NCBI GenBank assembly: GCA_934663595.1
Contig: CAKUKM010000011.1
Span: 3,816-67,815, forward strand
DNA length: 64,000 nucleotides
Source of the DNA: an uncultured Clostridia bacterium
Lineage (GTDB): Bacteria; Bacillota; Clostridia; Christensenellales; Aristaeellaceae
Direction: 5' to 3'
In this document: positions 15,098 to 23,694 of the stretch, one piece after another
Layout: each line of letters opens with the position of its first letter
Numbering within the stretch: position 1 is the stretch's first letter
Program-made: the position numbers and the translations under genes
The notes under the pieces: generated by a model
Seen by the model: only the letters and a program-made list of their open reading frames with translations
Told to the model about the DNA's origin: nothing
The model's database searches: none

Positions 15098-17040
15098 TAG
15101 AAGTTCACCACCTGAGCGAAGTCCGCCGCCTTCAGGCTCGCGCCGCCGATCAGACCGCCGTCGATCTCGGGCTGCGCCATCAGACCCTTAACGTTGGAGC
15201 CCTTCATGCTTCCGCCGTACTGGATGCGGATGTGCTCGGCGGCATAGCGGCCGAACTTCTCCTCGATCGCCTTGCGGATCACGCCGATGGTCTCGTTCGC
15301 CTGCTCGTCGGTCGCGGTCAGGCCCGTGCCGATGGCCCAAACGGGCTCGTAAGCGACGACGACGTTCTCCAGATCCTTCGCAGTCAGGCCATGCAGCGCC
15401 ATCTGCGTCTGGTAGGTCACGATCATATCGGTATAGCCGGCCTCGCGCTCGTCCTTGAGCTCGCCGACGCAGACGATCGCCTTCAGGCCCGCCTTCACCG
15501 CGGCAACGGTGCGGAGGTTGACGGTCTTGTCGGTCTCGCCGAAGTACTGACGGCGCTCGGAATGGCCGATGATGACGTATTCACAGCCGGCCGCCTTGAG
15601 CATATCCGCGCTCAGCTCGCCGGTGTACGCGCCGGAAGCCTTGAAGTGAACGTTCTGCGCGCCGAGCTTGATGTTCGTGCCCTCGATCACGGGCTTGACG
15701 GCCGCGAAGCAGACCGCGGGCGTGCAGATGACGACGTCGCACTTCGCGTTCCTGACCAGCGGAATCAGGTCGGCAACCAGCTGCGCCGCCTCTTCGGGGG
15801 TCTTGTTCATCTTCCAGTTGCCGGCGATGATCGGACGGCGAACGGGAACCACGCGATCCTTCAGGCAGACCACGCCGGGCAGCTCCTTGCCCTCGAGGAA
15901 CTCGAGAGAAGCGCCGCCGCCGGTGGAGATGTGGCTCATGCGATCCGCCAGACCCATCTGGGTAACGGCCGCCGCGCTGTCGCCGCCGCCGATGATCGTG
16001 ATCGCGTCGGATTCCGCCAGCGCCTGCGCGATTGCGAGCGTGCCCTTGGCGAAGTTCGGCATCTCGAAGCAGCCCATCGGGCCGTTCCAGACGATCGTGC
16101 GCGCCTTCTTGATTTCCTCGGTAAACAGCTTCACGGTCTCCGGACCGATGTCCATGCCCTCGAAATCATCCGGGATATCCCAGGAGTGGGCGGTAATGCG
16201 CATGCAGTCGTTGGAGAAGCTGTCGCCGCAAACGTTGTCAACCGGGAACAGCATCTTAACGCCCTTCGCCTTCGCCTCTTCCATCAGCTCCTTGGCCAGC
16301 TCAATGCGCTCCTCGTCCAGCAGGGAACGGCCAACCTTGCCGCCCATCGCCACGCGGAACGTATAGGACATGCCGCCGCCGATCAGCAGCACGTCGACCT
16401 TGTCCAGCAGCGCGCGGATAACGCCGATCTTGTCCTTAACCTTCGCGCCGCCGAGAATCGCCAGGAACGGGCGCTCCGGATTCTCCACCGCGTCGCCCAG
16501 GAACTTCAGCTCCTTGCCGATCAGGAAGCCGGCAACCGCGGGCAGATACGCCGCGACGCCCGCCGTGGACGCATGCGCGCGATGCACAGTGCCGAACGCG
16601 TCGGACACGTACAGCTCCGCCATGGACGCGAGCTCCTTGGCGAACTCGGGATCGTTCTTTTCCTCTTCGGGCATGAAGCGGACGTTCTCGAGCAGGATGG
16701 CCTTGCCGGGCTCAACCTCAGCGGCGAGACGCTTGGCGTCCGGGCCTACGACGTCCTTCGCGAGCTTGACTTCGAAGCCGAGCTTTTCGGTCAGGCGCTT
16801 CGCTACGGGCGCGAGGGAATACTTCATATTGAATTCGCCCTTCGGACGGCCGAGATGGGAGCAGAGGATGACCGCGGCGTTGTGATCGAGCAGATAGCGG
16901 ATCGTGGGCAGCGCGGCGTTGATGCGGGTTTCATCCGTGATATTGCCCTCGGCGTCGAGCGGAACGTTGAAATCGCAGCGAACCAGCACTTTCTTGCCGG
17001 AAACCTGTACATCTTCAATGGTCATTTTATTGAGATTCAT
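15097..17040 (-). CDS. pgk-tpiA: Phosphoglycerate kinase-triosephosphate isomerase fusion
   Basis: One uninterrupted frame of 647 residues encodes two glycolytic enzymes. Residues 1 to about 398 are a full phosphoglycerate kinase: RCDFNVP, SHLGRPKGE, LLENVRF, the nucleotide segment GGAKVKDKIG and the C-terminal GGGDSAAAV. Residues 403-647 are a full triosephosphate isomerase: Lys410 in GNWKMN, His493 in IIGHSERR, Glu565 in AYEPVWAIGTG. The linker (near 15840) has no Met or ribosome site, so a separate TIM start is unlikely. ATG 17040 follows AAGGAGTG at good spacing; an upstream GTG at 17049 overlaps that site. A Pgk-TIM fusion is known in Thermotoga maritima. It overlaps gpmI by one to three bases. 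Confidence 0.94.
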   Translation of the reverse strand: MNLNKMTIEDVQVSGKKVLVRCDFNVPLDAEGNITDETRINAALPTIRYLLDHNAAVILCSHLGRPKGEFNMKYSLAPVAKRLTEKLGFEVKLAKDVVGPDAKRLAAEVEPGKAILLENVRFMPEEEKNDPEFAKELASMAELYVSDAFGTVHRAHASTAGVAAYLPAVAGFLIGKELKFLGDAVENPERPFLAILGGAKVKDKIGVIRALLDKVDVLLIGGGMSYTFRVAMGGKVGRSLLDEERIELAKELMEEAKAKGVKMLFPVDNVCGDSFSNDCMRITAHSWDIPDDFEGMDIGPETVKLFTEEIKKARTIVWNGPMGCFEMPNFAKGTLAIAQALAESDAITIIGGGDSAAAVTQMGLADRMSHISTGGGASLEFLEGKELPGVVCLKDRVVPVRRPIIAGNWKMNKTPEEAAQLVADLIPLVRNAKCDVVICTPAVCFAAVKPVIEGTNIKLGAQNVHFKASGAYTGELSADMLKAAGCEYVIIGHSERRQYFGETDKTVNLRTVAAVKAGLKAIVCVGELKDEREAGYTDMIVTYQTQMALHGLTAKDLENVVVAYEPVWAIGTGLTATDEQANETIGVIRKAIEEKFGRYAAEHIRIQYGGSMKGSNVKGLMAQPEIDGGLIGGASLKAADFAQVVNF

Positions 17041-17075
17041 GGTTTTCACTCCTTATCATGATGATGACTCTATTT

Positions 17076-17104
17076 TAGCACATTTCGGTTAGAAATAAAA
17101 GCTA
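17076..17104 (-). promoter_or_regulatory. Probable promoter of the pgk-tpiA/gpmI operon
   Basis: Minus strand: TAAAAT preceded by TGC (extended -10, in TGTGCTAAAATAG, around 17074-17079) with a T-rich, poor -35 region. Placed about 35 bases before the start codon. Confidence 0.45.
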
Positions 17105-17207
17105 AATTTCTGCGACTTTCCGCCGTTTTTTGCCTGCGTAATCGCTTACGCCCGCGAGAAACTTCTCATTAGACGCACCGTAATTTCGCAGCGGTTTAAC
17201 GTTTGCA

Positions 17208-17216
17208 TGCTATAAT
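17208..17216 (+). promoter_or_regulatory. Extended -10 promoter of the ecfA operon
   Basis: TGCTATAAT at 17208-17216; no good -35 hexamer at 16-18 bp. AGGAGG at 17225-17230 then serves the ATG at 17239. Confidence 0.65.
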
Positions 17217-17238
17217 GACCCGTCAGGAGGTTTTTGAA

Positions 17239-18081
17239 ATGCCGAATACAGTTTTGCGCGCGCAGAACGTGCGCTTTCAATATGACGACAGCAGCGCCTA
17301 TGCGGTCGACGGCGTGTCGCTCGAGGCGGGAGAGGGCGAATTTCTGGCCATTCTCGGGCGCAACGGCAGCGGTAAATCGACGTTCGCCAAGCTCCTGAAC
17401 GCGCTGCTTCTGCCGACGGAGGGAACGGTCGAGGTCTGCGGAATCGTCGCGCGCGACGACGAAAGCGCGTACGCCGTGCGCCGCTCGTGCGGCATGGTGT
17501 TTCAGAATCCGGACAATCAGATTGTGGCCACGATCGTGGAGGAAGACTGCGCGTTCGGGCTGGAAAATCTGGGCGTTGAGCCGGAGAAGATTCGCGCGCG
17601 CGTGGAGGAAACGCTCGCCGAGGTGGGCATGAGCGCGTTTGCGAAGACGTCGCCTTCCATGCTGTCCGGCGGACAGAAGCAGCGCGTGGCGATTGCGGGC
17701 GTGCTGGCGATGCGGCCGAAGATTATCGTGTTCGACGAATCGACCGCGATGCTCGATCCCGTGGGCCGGCGCGACGTGCTGGAAATTGCACGGCGGCTGA
17801 ATCGCGAGGAAAAAATCACCGTGATCTGGATCACGCACTTCATGGACGAGGTGGTTTCCGCTGACCGCGTGATCGTAATGGACAAGGGCAAAATCGCGCT
17901 GCAGGGCGCGCCGCGCGAGGTATTCAAGCAGGGCGACGCGATTCGCGCGCTGGGGCTGGACATTCCGGAAATGATGCGTCTGTCCGCGATGCTGCGTGCG
18001 GACGGCATTTCGGAGATTCGCGATGCAATGACCGTTGAGGAGATGGCGGAGGAGCTATGCCGATTGAAGTCAAGGGCTTAA
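17239..18081 (+). CDS. ecfA1: ECF transporter ATP-binding protein A1
   Basis: One of the two ATPases of a group II energy-coupling-factor importer for vitamins or trace metals. 280 residues: Walker A GRNGSGKST (about 39-47), Q-loop FQNPDNQ, signature LSGGQKQR, Walker B IIVFDESTAMLDP and switch His in ITHFMDE. The Walker B catalytic Glu is present (DES). ATG 17239 follows AGGAGGTTTTTGAA. Its 3' end overlaps ecfA2 by 25 bases, implying coupled translation. The module ecfA1-ecfA2-ecfT-truA is the usual Firmicute arrangement, here without the ribosomal protein genes that often precede it. No substrate-binding S subunit is in the window. Confidence 0.94.
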   Translation: MPNTVLRAQNVRFQYDDSSAYAVDGVSLEAGEGEFLAILGRNGSGKSTFAKLLNALLLPTEGTVEVCGIVARDDESAYAVRRSCGMVFQNPDNQIVATIVEEDCAFGLENLGVEPEKIRARVEETLAEVGMSAFAKTSPSMLSGGQKQRVAIAGVLAMRPKIIVFDESTAMLDPVGRRDVLEIARRLNREEKITVIWITHFMDEVVSADRVIVMDKGKIALQGAPREVFKQGDAIRALGLDIPEMMRLSAMLRADGISEIRDAMTVEEMAEELCRLKSRA

Positions 18082-18911
18082 ACCACGTTTATATGCAGGG
18101 CACGCCCTTCGAGGCGCACGCCCTGAAGGACATTCATCTGACCATTCGCGACGGCGAATTCATCGGAATCATCGGCCATACCGGCAGCGGCAAGAGCACG
18201 CTGATTTCGCATTTGAATGCGCTGGACAGGCCAGAGCCGGGAACGGTGTTTGTAAACGGCGTGGATCTGGGCGAGAAGGGCGCGGATCTTGCGGCGATTC
18301 GCAGAACCGTGGGTCTCGTGTTTCAGTATCCGGAGAATCAGCTGTTTGAGGAAACGGTCGCGAAGGACATTGCGTTCGGGCCGAAAAACCTGAAGCTGAG
18401 CGAGCAGGAGATCGCGCGGCGCGTGAAAAGCGCGATGCAGGCGGTCGGGCTCGACGAATCGCTCGCGGAGAAATCGCCGTTTGATCTCTCCGGCGGCCAG
18501 AAGCGGCGTGTGGCGATTGCGGGCGTGCTCGCGATGGAGCCGAGCATACTGATTCTCGACGAGCCGGCGGCGGGCCTTGATCCGGCGGGCCGGCGCGGCA
18601 TGCTCGATCTGATTCAGAAAATCCACGCGCGCGGCGTGACGGTCGTGATGGTTTCGCATTCGATGGACGACGTCGGCCGCCTGTGCGACCGGCTGTACGT
18701 GCTGGATCACGGAAAAATCGCGTTTACCGGAACGCCCGCCGAGGTCTTCCGCCATGCCGACGAGCTGCGCGCCATCGGCCTGGACGTGCCGGAATGCGCC
18801 AAGCTCGTTCGCGCGCTGCGCGCAAGGGGCTGGGAGCTGGACGAGAATATTTATTCGATGGAGGACGTCGAGCGCGCGATTCGCGCCTGTCTTGGCGGGA
18901 GGGGAGCGTAA
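18057..18911 (+). CDS. ecfA2: ECF transporter ATP-binding protein A2
   Basis: Second ATPase of the ECF module, forming a heterodimer with EcfA1 beneath EcfT. 284 residues with Walker A GHTGSGKST (about 40-48), FQYPENQLFEETV (the typical EcfA2 Q-loop region), signature LSGGQKRR, Walker B ILILDEPAAGLDP and switch segment VSHSMDD. It starts inside the last codons of ecfA1 and ends three bases before ecfT. Distinguished from EcfA1 by the VYMQGTPFEAHALKD start, which is characteristic of EcfA2. Confidence 0.94.
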   Translation: MPIEVKGLNHVYMQGTPFEAHALKDIHLTIRDGEFIGIIGHTGSGKSTLISHLNALDRPEPGTVFVNGVDLGEKGADLAAIRRTVGLVFQYPENQLFEETVAKDIAFGPKNLKLSEQEIARRVKSAMQAVGLDESLAEKSPFDLSGGQKRRVAIAGVLAMEPSILILDEPAAGLDPAGRRGMLDLIQKIHARGVTVVMVSHSMDDVGRLCDRLYVLDHGKIAFTGTPAEVFRHADELRAIGLDVPECAKLVRALRARGWELDENIYSMEDVERAIRACLGGRGA

Positions 18912-18914
18912 CGG

Positions 18915-19724
18915 ATGCTCAAGGATATTACGCTGGGCCAGTTCTTTCCGGGAGAATCGTTTTTGCATAAGCTCGATCCGCGGACGAAGCTGGTTTTGAC
19001 GTTCGCGCTGATCGTGATCGTGTTTGTGTCGCAGGGCTTTTCGGGCTTTGCGCTGGTGCTCGCGTTCATCGCCGCGGCGACGCTGGCTTCCGGAATCCGG
19101 GTAAAAATCCTGCTGCGGGGCCTGAAGCCGGTGTTCTTTATCGTGCTGTTCACGTTCGTGCTGAATCTGTTTTTTCAGGGAATGGGCAGCGAAATTTTCC
19201 GCCTTGGCTTTCTGCGCGTGACCGACGACGGCCTTAGAACCGCGCTGTTTCTGGCGGTGCGGCTGATTATGCTGGTGATTTCGACGCAGCTGCTTACGCT
19301 GACGACCTCGCCGATCGCGCTGACGGACGGCCTGGAATCGCTGATGAAGCCGCTGCGGGCGATTCATTTTCCGGTGCACGAGATTGCGATGATGATGTCG
19401 ATCGCGCTGCGCTTTATCCCGACGCTGATGGACGAGGCCGGCAAGATCATGAAGGCGCAGAAGGCGCGCGGCGCGGATTTTGAATCGGGCAATCTGATTC
19501 AGCGCGCGAAGGCCATGGTGCCGCTGCTGGTGCCGCTGTTTGTCAGCGCGTTTCGCCGCGCGGACGAGCTGGCGCTGGCGATGGAGGCGCGCTGCTATCG
19601 CGGCGGCGAGGGCAGAACGCGCATGCGCAAGCTCCGCTTCGGCGCGCGCGACGCGATTGCGGCCGCGGTCACGCTTTTGCTGCTGGCGGGAATCATCGCG
19701 CTGAACGCCCTGGGCGCGTTCTGA
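18915..19724 (+). CDS. ecfT: ECF transporter transmembrane protein T
   Basis: Membrane scaffold that couples the EcfA ATPases to exchangeable S subunits. 269 residues with several hydrophobic spans (for example TKLVLTFALIVIVFVSQGF and the C-terminal ITLLLLAGIIALNALGAF-like end) and two cytoplasmic coupling motifs of the A-R-G type: the segment QKARGADF and the EARCYRGGEGRT region. The N-terminus begins with DITLGQFFPGESFLHKLDPR, typical for the family. It is followed 12 bases later by truA. Confidence 0.93.
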   Translation: MLKDITLGQFFPGESFLHKLDPRTKLVLTFALIVIVFVSQGFSGFALVLAFIAAATLASGIRVKILLRGLKPVFFIVLFTFVLNLFFQGMGSEIFRLGFLRVTDDGLRTALFLAVRLIMLVISTQLLTLTTSPIALTDGLESLMKPLRAIHFPVHEIAMMMSIALRFIPTLMDEAGKIMKAQKARGADFESGNLIQRAKAMVPLLVPLFVSAFRRADELALAMEARCYRGGEGRTRMRKLRFGARDAIAAAVTLLLLAGIIALNALGAF

Positions 19725-19736
19725 CGGGAGAGCAAT

Positions 19737-20498
19737 ATGCCGAGAATTCAGCTGATTATCGAATACGACGGAACGAATTACGCCGGCTGGCAGCGCCAGG
19801 AAAACGCGCTCGCGGTGCAGCAGGTGCTCGAGGAACGCCTGAGCAGGCTCACGAAGGAGCGAATCGTGCTCCATGGCGCGAGCCGCACCGATGCGGGCGT
19901 GCATGCGCGCGGTCAGTCGGCGCATTTTGATACGTTAAGCCGCATTCCCCCCGAGAAATTCAGCTTTGCGGTCAATACGATGCTGCCGGAGGACATTCGC
20001 GTGCGCCTGTCGCGCGAGGTTCCGGAGAGCTTTCACGCGCGCTTTTCCACAAGGGGAAAGCGATATCGCTATCTGTTTCAGGTCAGTCCCCATTCCAGCC
20101 CGCTGAATCGCCTCACGCACGCGCACATCATCTATCCGCTGGACGAGGAAATCATGCGGGAAGAGGCGCGCGACCTGATCGGCACGCACGATTTCGCCGC
20201 GTTTGCCGCCAGCGGCTCGGTCGTTCGCGATACGGTGCGCACGATTTACCGCGCGGACGTGGAGCGCGATGGCGAGGAAATCCGCCTGACCGTCGAGGGC
20301 AACGGCTTCTTATATAATATGGTTCGAATCATTGCCGGCACGCTCGTGGGCGTCGGCAACGGCAGGATCGAGCGCGGCGCGTTCCGGCGCGCCATTCAGA
20401 CGGGCGATCGCCTCGATCTCGGCGTGACCGCGCCCGCGCAGGGCCTTACGCTGATGGAGGTCTTTTACGACCCGAACGATTTGTGCATTCAGAGGTGA
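19737..20498 (+). CDS. truA: tRNA pseudouridine(38-40) synthase
   Basis: Converts uridines 38-40 of tRNA anticodon stems to pseudouridine. 253 residues, normal length. The catalytic Asp is in SRTDAGVHARGQ (about residue 54); other family segments are YDGTNYAGWQRQ at the N-terminus, KRYRYLF in the middle and the C-terminal NGFLYNMVRIIAGTLVGVG. Placed directly behind ecfT as in many Firmicutes and six bases before ybaK, so it belongs to the same transcript. Confidence 0.95.
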   Translation: MPRIQLIIEYDGTNYAGWQRQENALAVQQVLEERLSRLTKERIVLHGASRTDAGVHARGQSAHFDTLSRIPPEKFSFAVNTMLPEDIRVRLSREVPESFHARFSTRGKRYRYLFQVSPHSSPLNRLTHAHIIYPLDEEIMREEARDLIGTHDFAAFAASGSVVRDTVRTIYRADVERDGEEIRLTVEGNGFLYNMVRIIAGTLVGVGNGRIERGAFRRAIQTGDRLDLGVTAPAQGLTLMEVFYDPNDLCIQR

Positions 20499-20504
20499 AG
20501 TTTC

Positions 20505-20975
20505 ATGGAAACGACGAACGCGATGCGCCTGCTCCGGCAGGCGGGAATTGAATTCGGCGAATCGAGCTACGAGGTGGACGAGAACGATTTGAGCGGCGTT
20601 CATGCGGCGGAAATGCTGGGCGTCGAGGTCGAGCGGGTGTTCAAAACGCTGGTGACGCGCACCGACAAGGGGCATCTGTACGTGTTCTGCATTCCCGCGG
20701 CGGAAGAGCTGGATCTTAAAAAGTGCGCCGCGGCGGTGGGAGAGAAGAAGCTGGAAATGGTGCACGTAAAGGAATTGCCCGCGCTGACCGGCTACATTCG
20801 CGGCGGCTGCTCGCCGATCGGCATGAAGAAGAAATTTCCAACCGTAATCGACGAAACCGCGCTGCTTTCGGACACGATTTACGTAAGCGCCGGCATGCGC
20901 GGCCGCCAGATTATCATCGAGCCCGAGGCGCTGGCGAATTTTGTTTCCGCGCGCTTTGCCGATATCATTAAATAG
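20505..20975 (+). CDS. ybaK: Cys-tRNA(Pro) deacylase, YbaK/EbsC type
   Basis: Hydrolyses Cys wrongly attached to tRNA-Pro, a trans-editing enzyme. 156 residues with the YbaK fold. Visible markers: KTLVTRTDKG near residue 48 (the conserved catalytic Lys), GYIRGGCSPIGMKKKFPT (about 100-117) and the C-terminal YVSAGMRGRQIIIEP. The spacing to truA is six bases, making it part of the ecf-truA operon. The symbol is by family resemblance; deacylase specificity can vary within the family. Confidence 0.9.
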   Translation: METTNAMRLLRQAGIEFGESSYEVDENDLSGVHAAEMLGVEVERVFKTLVTRTDKGHLYVFCIPAAEELDLKKCAAAVGEKKLEMVHVKELPALTGYIRGGCSPIGMKKKFPTVIDETALLSDTIYVSAGMRGRQIIIEPEALANFVSARFADIIK

Positions 20976-20987
20976 GAGAGAGAACGC

Positions 20988-21668
20988 ATGAAGGCCGTCG
21001 TATTCGACTTTAACGGAACGCTCTACAACGATACCCGCTTTCACATCGCCGCCTGGACGAATTTCTTTCGCCGCCGCGGCGTGGAGATGACCGAGCAGGA
21101 GGTGCGCGCAAAGTGCATTGGCCCCGGCAACATCGATATCTTCCGCGCGCACATCTCGCCGGATCTGCCGATGGACGAAATGAAGCGCCTGTCCGAGGAC
21201 AAGGAGCGCGAATACCGCGCCGTCGCCGGGTCGAAGGAGGAATATCGCGCGCTCGTTCCGGGCGCGGAGAAAATGCTGAATGCGCTGAAGGAGCGCGGAA
21301 TACCGTTTGCGCTCGCAACTGCGTCGCCGATCGAGAACGTCGAATTCTATTTGGATACGCTCGGCCTGAATCGCTGGTTTACGCTGGAAAACATCGTTTA
21401 TGACAACGACACGCTCGCCTGCAAGCCCGCGCCGGACTTTTATCTGGAGGCGATGCGCAGGCTGAACGCGCGGCCGGAGGAAACGGTGATCGTCGAGGAT
21501 TCCAAAACGGGGCTTCTGTCGGCGCGAAACGCGCATGCGGGGCGAATCGTGATGCGCGACGAGACCGTTCCCCTCGAATATCTGAGGGCGCAGAGCGATA
21601 TTTACGCAATCATCCACGATTATTCGGATTTTGATTCCTTCCTGGGCGATCTCGGGAAAGAGGGTTAA
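20988..21668 (+). CDS. HAD superfamily hydrolase, beta-phosphoglucomutase-like
   Basis: Probable phosphatase or phosphomutase, 226 residues. Motif I is VVFDFNGTLY (Asp7; the second acid position is Asn, common in this branch), a four-helix cap follows (about 15-85), motif II is FALATASP, motif III Lys in ACKPAPDFY and motif IV VIVEDSKTGLLSARNA. ATAGGAGAGAG precedes the ATG. It is the last gene of the ecf-truA operon. Substrate unknown. Confidence 0.88.
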   Translation: MKAVVFDFNGTLYNDTRFHIAAWTNFFRRRGVEMTEQEVRAKCIGPGNIDIFRAHISPDLPMDEMKRLSEDKEREYRAVAGSKEEYRALVPGAEKMLNALKERGIPFALATASPIENVEFYLDTLGLNRWFTLENIVYDNDTLACKPAPDFYLEAMRRLNARPEETVIVEDSKTGLLSARNAHAGRIVMRDETVPLEYLRAQSDIYAIIHDYSDFDSFLGDLGKEG

Positions 21669-21703
21669 TTTTTGCCAACGCGTGTAAAAAAACGCCGAAT
21701 GGG

Positions 21704-21732
21704 TTCGTTTTTTGATGAAGCTGTGCTATAAT
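21704..21732 (+). promoter_or_regulatory. Promoter of the Fe-S scaffold-like/GGGtGRT operon
   Basis: TTCGTT (21704-21709), 17-bp spacer, TATAAT (21727-21732) with TGC immediately before it (extended -10). The leader of about 70 bases shows no clear riboswitch. Confidence 0.65.
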
Positions 21733-21806
21733 ATATGCGTATACAAGCGCGCATTTGCGCGCGTGGATCAGCCAGTTCAAAGTGGCAAAGGTAAGGAGGA
21801 AGAACC

Positions 21807-22508
21807 ATGCAATATTCTCGCGAAGTTGAGGAAATGGTATGCGTCGCCAAGGGCCCCAATCATGGCCCGGCGCCGATTCCGGAAGAGGGCAAGTGGATTC
21901 AGGCCAAGGAAATTAAGGACATTTCCGGCTACACCCACGGCATTGGCTGGTGCGCTCCGCAGCAGGGCGCCTGCAAGCTGTCTCTGAACGTCAAAAACGG
22001 CGTGATCGAAGAGGCGCTGGTAGAGACCATCGGCTGCTCCGGCATGACCCATTCCGCCGCGATGGCCAGCGAAATTCTGCCCGGCAAGACCATTCTTGAG
22101 GCGCTGAATACCGACCTCGTTTGCGACGCGATCAACACCGCGATGCGCGAGCTGTTCCTGCAGATCGTGTACGGCCGCACCCAGTCCGCGTTCTCCGACG
22201 ACGGTCTGCGCATCGGCGCGGGTCTGGAAGACCTCGGCAAGGGCCTGCGCAGCATGATCGGCACCATGTACGGCACCAAGGCGAAGGGCACCCGTTACCT
22301 CGAGATGACCGAGGGCTACGTGCTGAAGATGGCGCTGGACAAGGACGACCAGGTTTGCGGCTATCAGTTCCTGTCCCTGGGCAAGATGATGGACGCGATC
22401 AAGAAGGGCACGCCCGTTGAGGAAGCCTATCAGAAGAACATCGGCACCTACGGCCGCTTCAAGGCCGAGGACGGCGCGGTCAAGTGGATTGACCCGCGCA
22501 AAGAGTAA
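21807..22508 (+). CDS. Iron-sulfur cluster scaffold-like protein (NifU_N type)
   Basis: 233-residue cytoplasmic protein resembling the N-terminal domain of NifU/IscU scaffolds. Possible cluster ligands are cysteines in IGWCAPQQGACKLSL (about residues 49 and 56), TIGCSGMTHS (about 76), DLVCDAI and the late QVCGYQF. The spacing differs from classical IscU, so ability to assemble a cluster is inferred. Strong ribosome site GTAAGGAGGAAGAACC. It is followed 17 bases later by the GGGtGRT gene, a pairing I recognise from other Clostridia where neither role is established. Confidence 0.8.
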   Translation: MQYSREVEEMVCVAKGPNHGPAPIPEEGKWIQAKEIKDISGYTHGIGWCAPQQGACKLSLNVKNGVIEEALVETIGCSGMTHSAAMASEILPGKTILEALNTDLVCDAINTAMRELFLQIVYGRTQSAFSDDGLRIGAGLEDLGKGLRSMIGTMYGTKAKGTRYLEMTEGYVLKMALDKDDQVCGYQFLSLGKMMDAIKKGTPVEEAYQKNIGTYGRFKAEDGAVKWIDPRKE

Positions 22509-22525
22509 GTAGGAGGTGCGCTGAA

Positions 22526-23545
22526 ATGTCCCTGTTTGAGAATTATGAAGGTCGTATGCCCCAGCTTCAGCCCGTTCTGGACAAGTACGGCTTCAAGGAT
22601 TTTGAAGAAGTCAAGGCTTTCAACAATGCCCGCGGCGTAGACGCCTATAAGATCGTCGAGAGCACCCAGCCCATCTGCTTTGAAAACGTCAAGTGGGCCT
22701 ACGAGCTCGGCGCGGCGATCGCCTTCAAGAAGGGCGTAAAGACCGCGGCGGACGCGGCGCGCTGCATCGGCGAAGGCCTGCAGGCGTTCTGCATCCCCGG
22801 CTCCGTTGCCGACCAGCGTCAGGTTGGTCTCGGCCACGGCAACCTCGGCGCAATGCTGCTGGATGAGAAGACCGAGTGCTTCGCGTTCCTCGCGGGCCAC
22901 GAGTCCTTCGCGGCGGCGGAAGGCGCGATCAAGATCGCTCTGAACGCGAATAAGGTTCGCAAGAACCCGCTGCGCGTTATCCTGAACGGCCTGGGTAAGG
23001 ACGCGGCGATGATCATCTCCCGCATCAACGGCTTCACCTACGTTCAGACCAAGTACGATTACCTGTCTGCGGACGTGAAGGAAGACCACGCGCTGACCAT
23101 CGTCAGCGAGACCGCGTACTCCACCGGCGACCGCGCGAAGGTCAAGTGCTACGGCGCGGACGACGTGCGCGAGGGCGTTGCGATCATGTGGCATGAGAAT
23201 GCCGACGTGTCCATCACCGGCAACTCCACCAACCCCACCCGCTTCCAGCACCCCGTGGCCGGCACCTATAAGAAGGAGCGCCTCGAGGCCGGCAAGAAGT
23301 ATTTCTCCGTCGCTTCCGGCGGCGGCACGGGCCGCACGCTGCATCCGGACAACATGGCCGCCGGTCCCGCTTCCTACGGCATGACCGACACCATGGGCCG
23401 CATGCATTCCGACGCGCAGTTCGCGGGCTCGTCCTCCGTTCCGGCGCACGTCGAAATGATGGGCTTCCTCGGCGCTGGCAACAACCCGATGGTCGGCATG
23501 ACCGTTGCGGTCGCCGTCGCGGTGGAAGAAGCGCAGAAGGCGTAA
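22526..23545 (+). CDS. GGGtGRT family protein of unknown function
   Basis: 339-residue soluble protein named for the motif GGGTGRTLHPDN, visible here at about residues 269-280. Nearby are a glycine-rich GFLGAGNNPMVGMTV near the C-terminus and conserved ADQRQVGLGHGNLGAMLL in the middle. No signal peptide or membrane span. The codon usage is strongly biased to C/G endings compared with neighbours, suggesting high expression. It sits in a two-gene operon with an Fe-S scaffold-like protein and is closed by a terminator. No biochemical function is known to me; a role in Fe-S or redox metabolism is inference from the neighbour. Confidence 0.85.
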   Translation: MSLFENYEGRMPQLQPVLDKYGFKDFEEVKAFNNARGVDAYKIVESTQPICFENVKWAYELGAAIAFKKGVKTAADAARCIGEGLQAFCIPGSVADQRQVGLGHGNLGAMLLDEKTECFAFLAGHESFAAAEGAIKIALNANKVRKNPLRVILNGLGKDAAMIISRINGFTYVQTKYDYLSADVKEDHALTIVSETAYSTGDRAKVKCYGADDVREGVAIMWHENADVSITGNSTNPTRFQHPVAGTYKKERLEAGKKYFSVASGGGTGRTLHPDNMAAGPASYGMTDTMGRMHSDAQFAGSSSVPAHVEMMGFLGAGNNPMVGMTVAVAVAVEEAQKA

Positions 23546-23552
23546 AATATGC

Positions 23553-23592
23553 AAGGAGATTCTCGTAATGTTCGAGGATCTCCTTCCTTTTT
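23553..23592 (+). terminator. Terminator after the GGGtGRT gene
   Basis: AAGGAGAT (23553-23560) pairs with ATCTCCTT (23578-23585), then CCTTTTT. Confidence 0.8.
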
Positions 23593-23604
23593 AACATCAT
23601 TCGC

Positions 23605-23633
23605 TTGCAGCAATGGCAAAAACATGGTATACT
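23605..23633 (+). promoter_or_regulatory. Promoter of the secreted hydrolase gene
   Basis: TTGCAG (23605-23610), 17-bp spacer, TATACT (23628-23633). Confidence 0.8.
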
Positions 23634-23694
23634 GCAACCGTTGCCGAATGAGGCAAGCAAAAACCCGAACAATATTAGGGGAGGTACTTTGGTT

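Noticed and set aside
17049..17049. GTG at 17049 as start of pgk-tpiA
   Set aside because: It overlaps the AAGGAGTG ribosome site, which is well placed for the ATG at 17040.
14968..17061. Long plus-strand open frame over the Pgk-TIM gene
   Set aside because: Antisense shadow of a well-recognised gene; no family features and no start signals.
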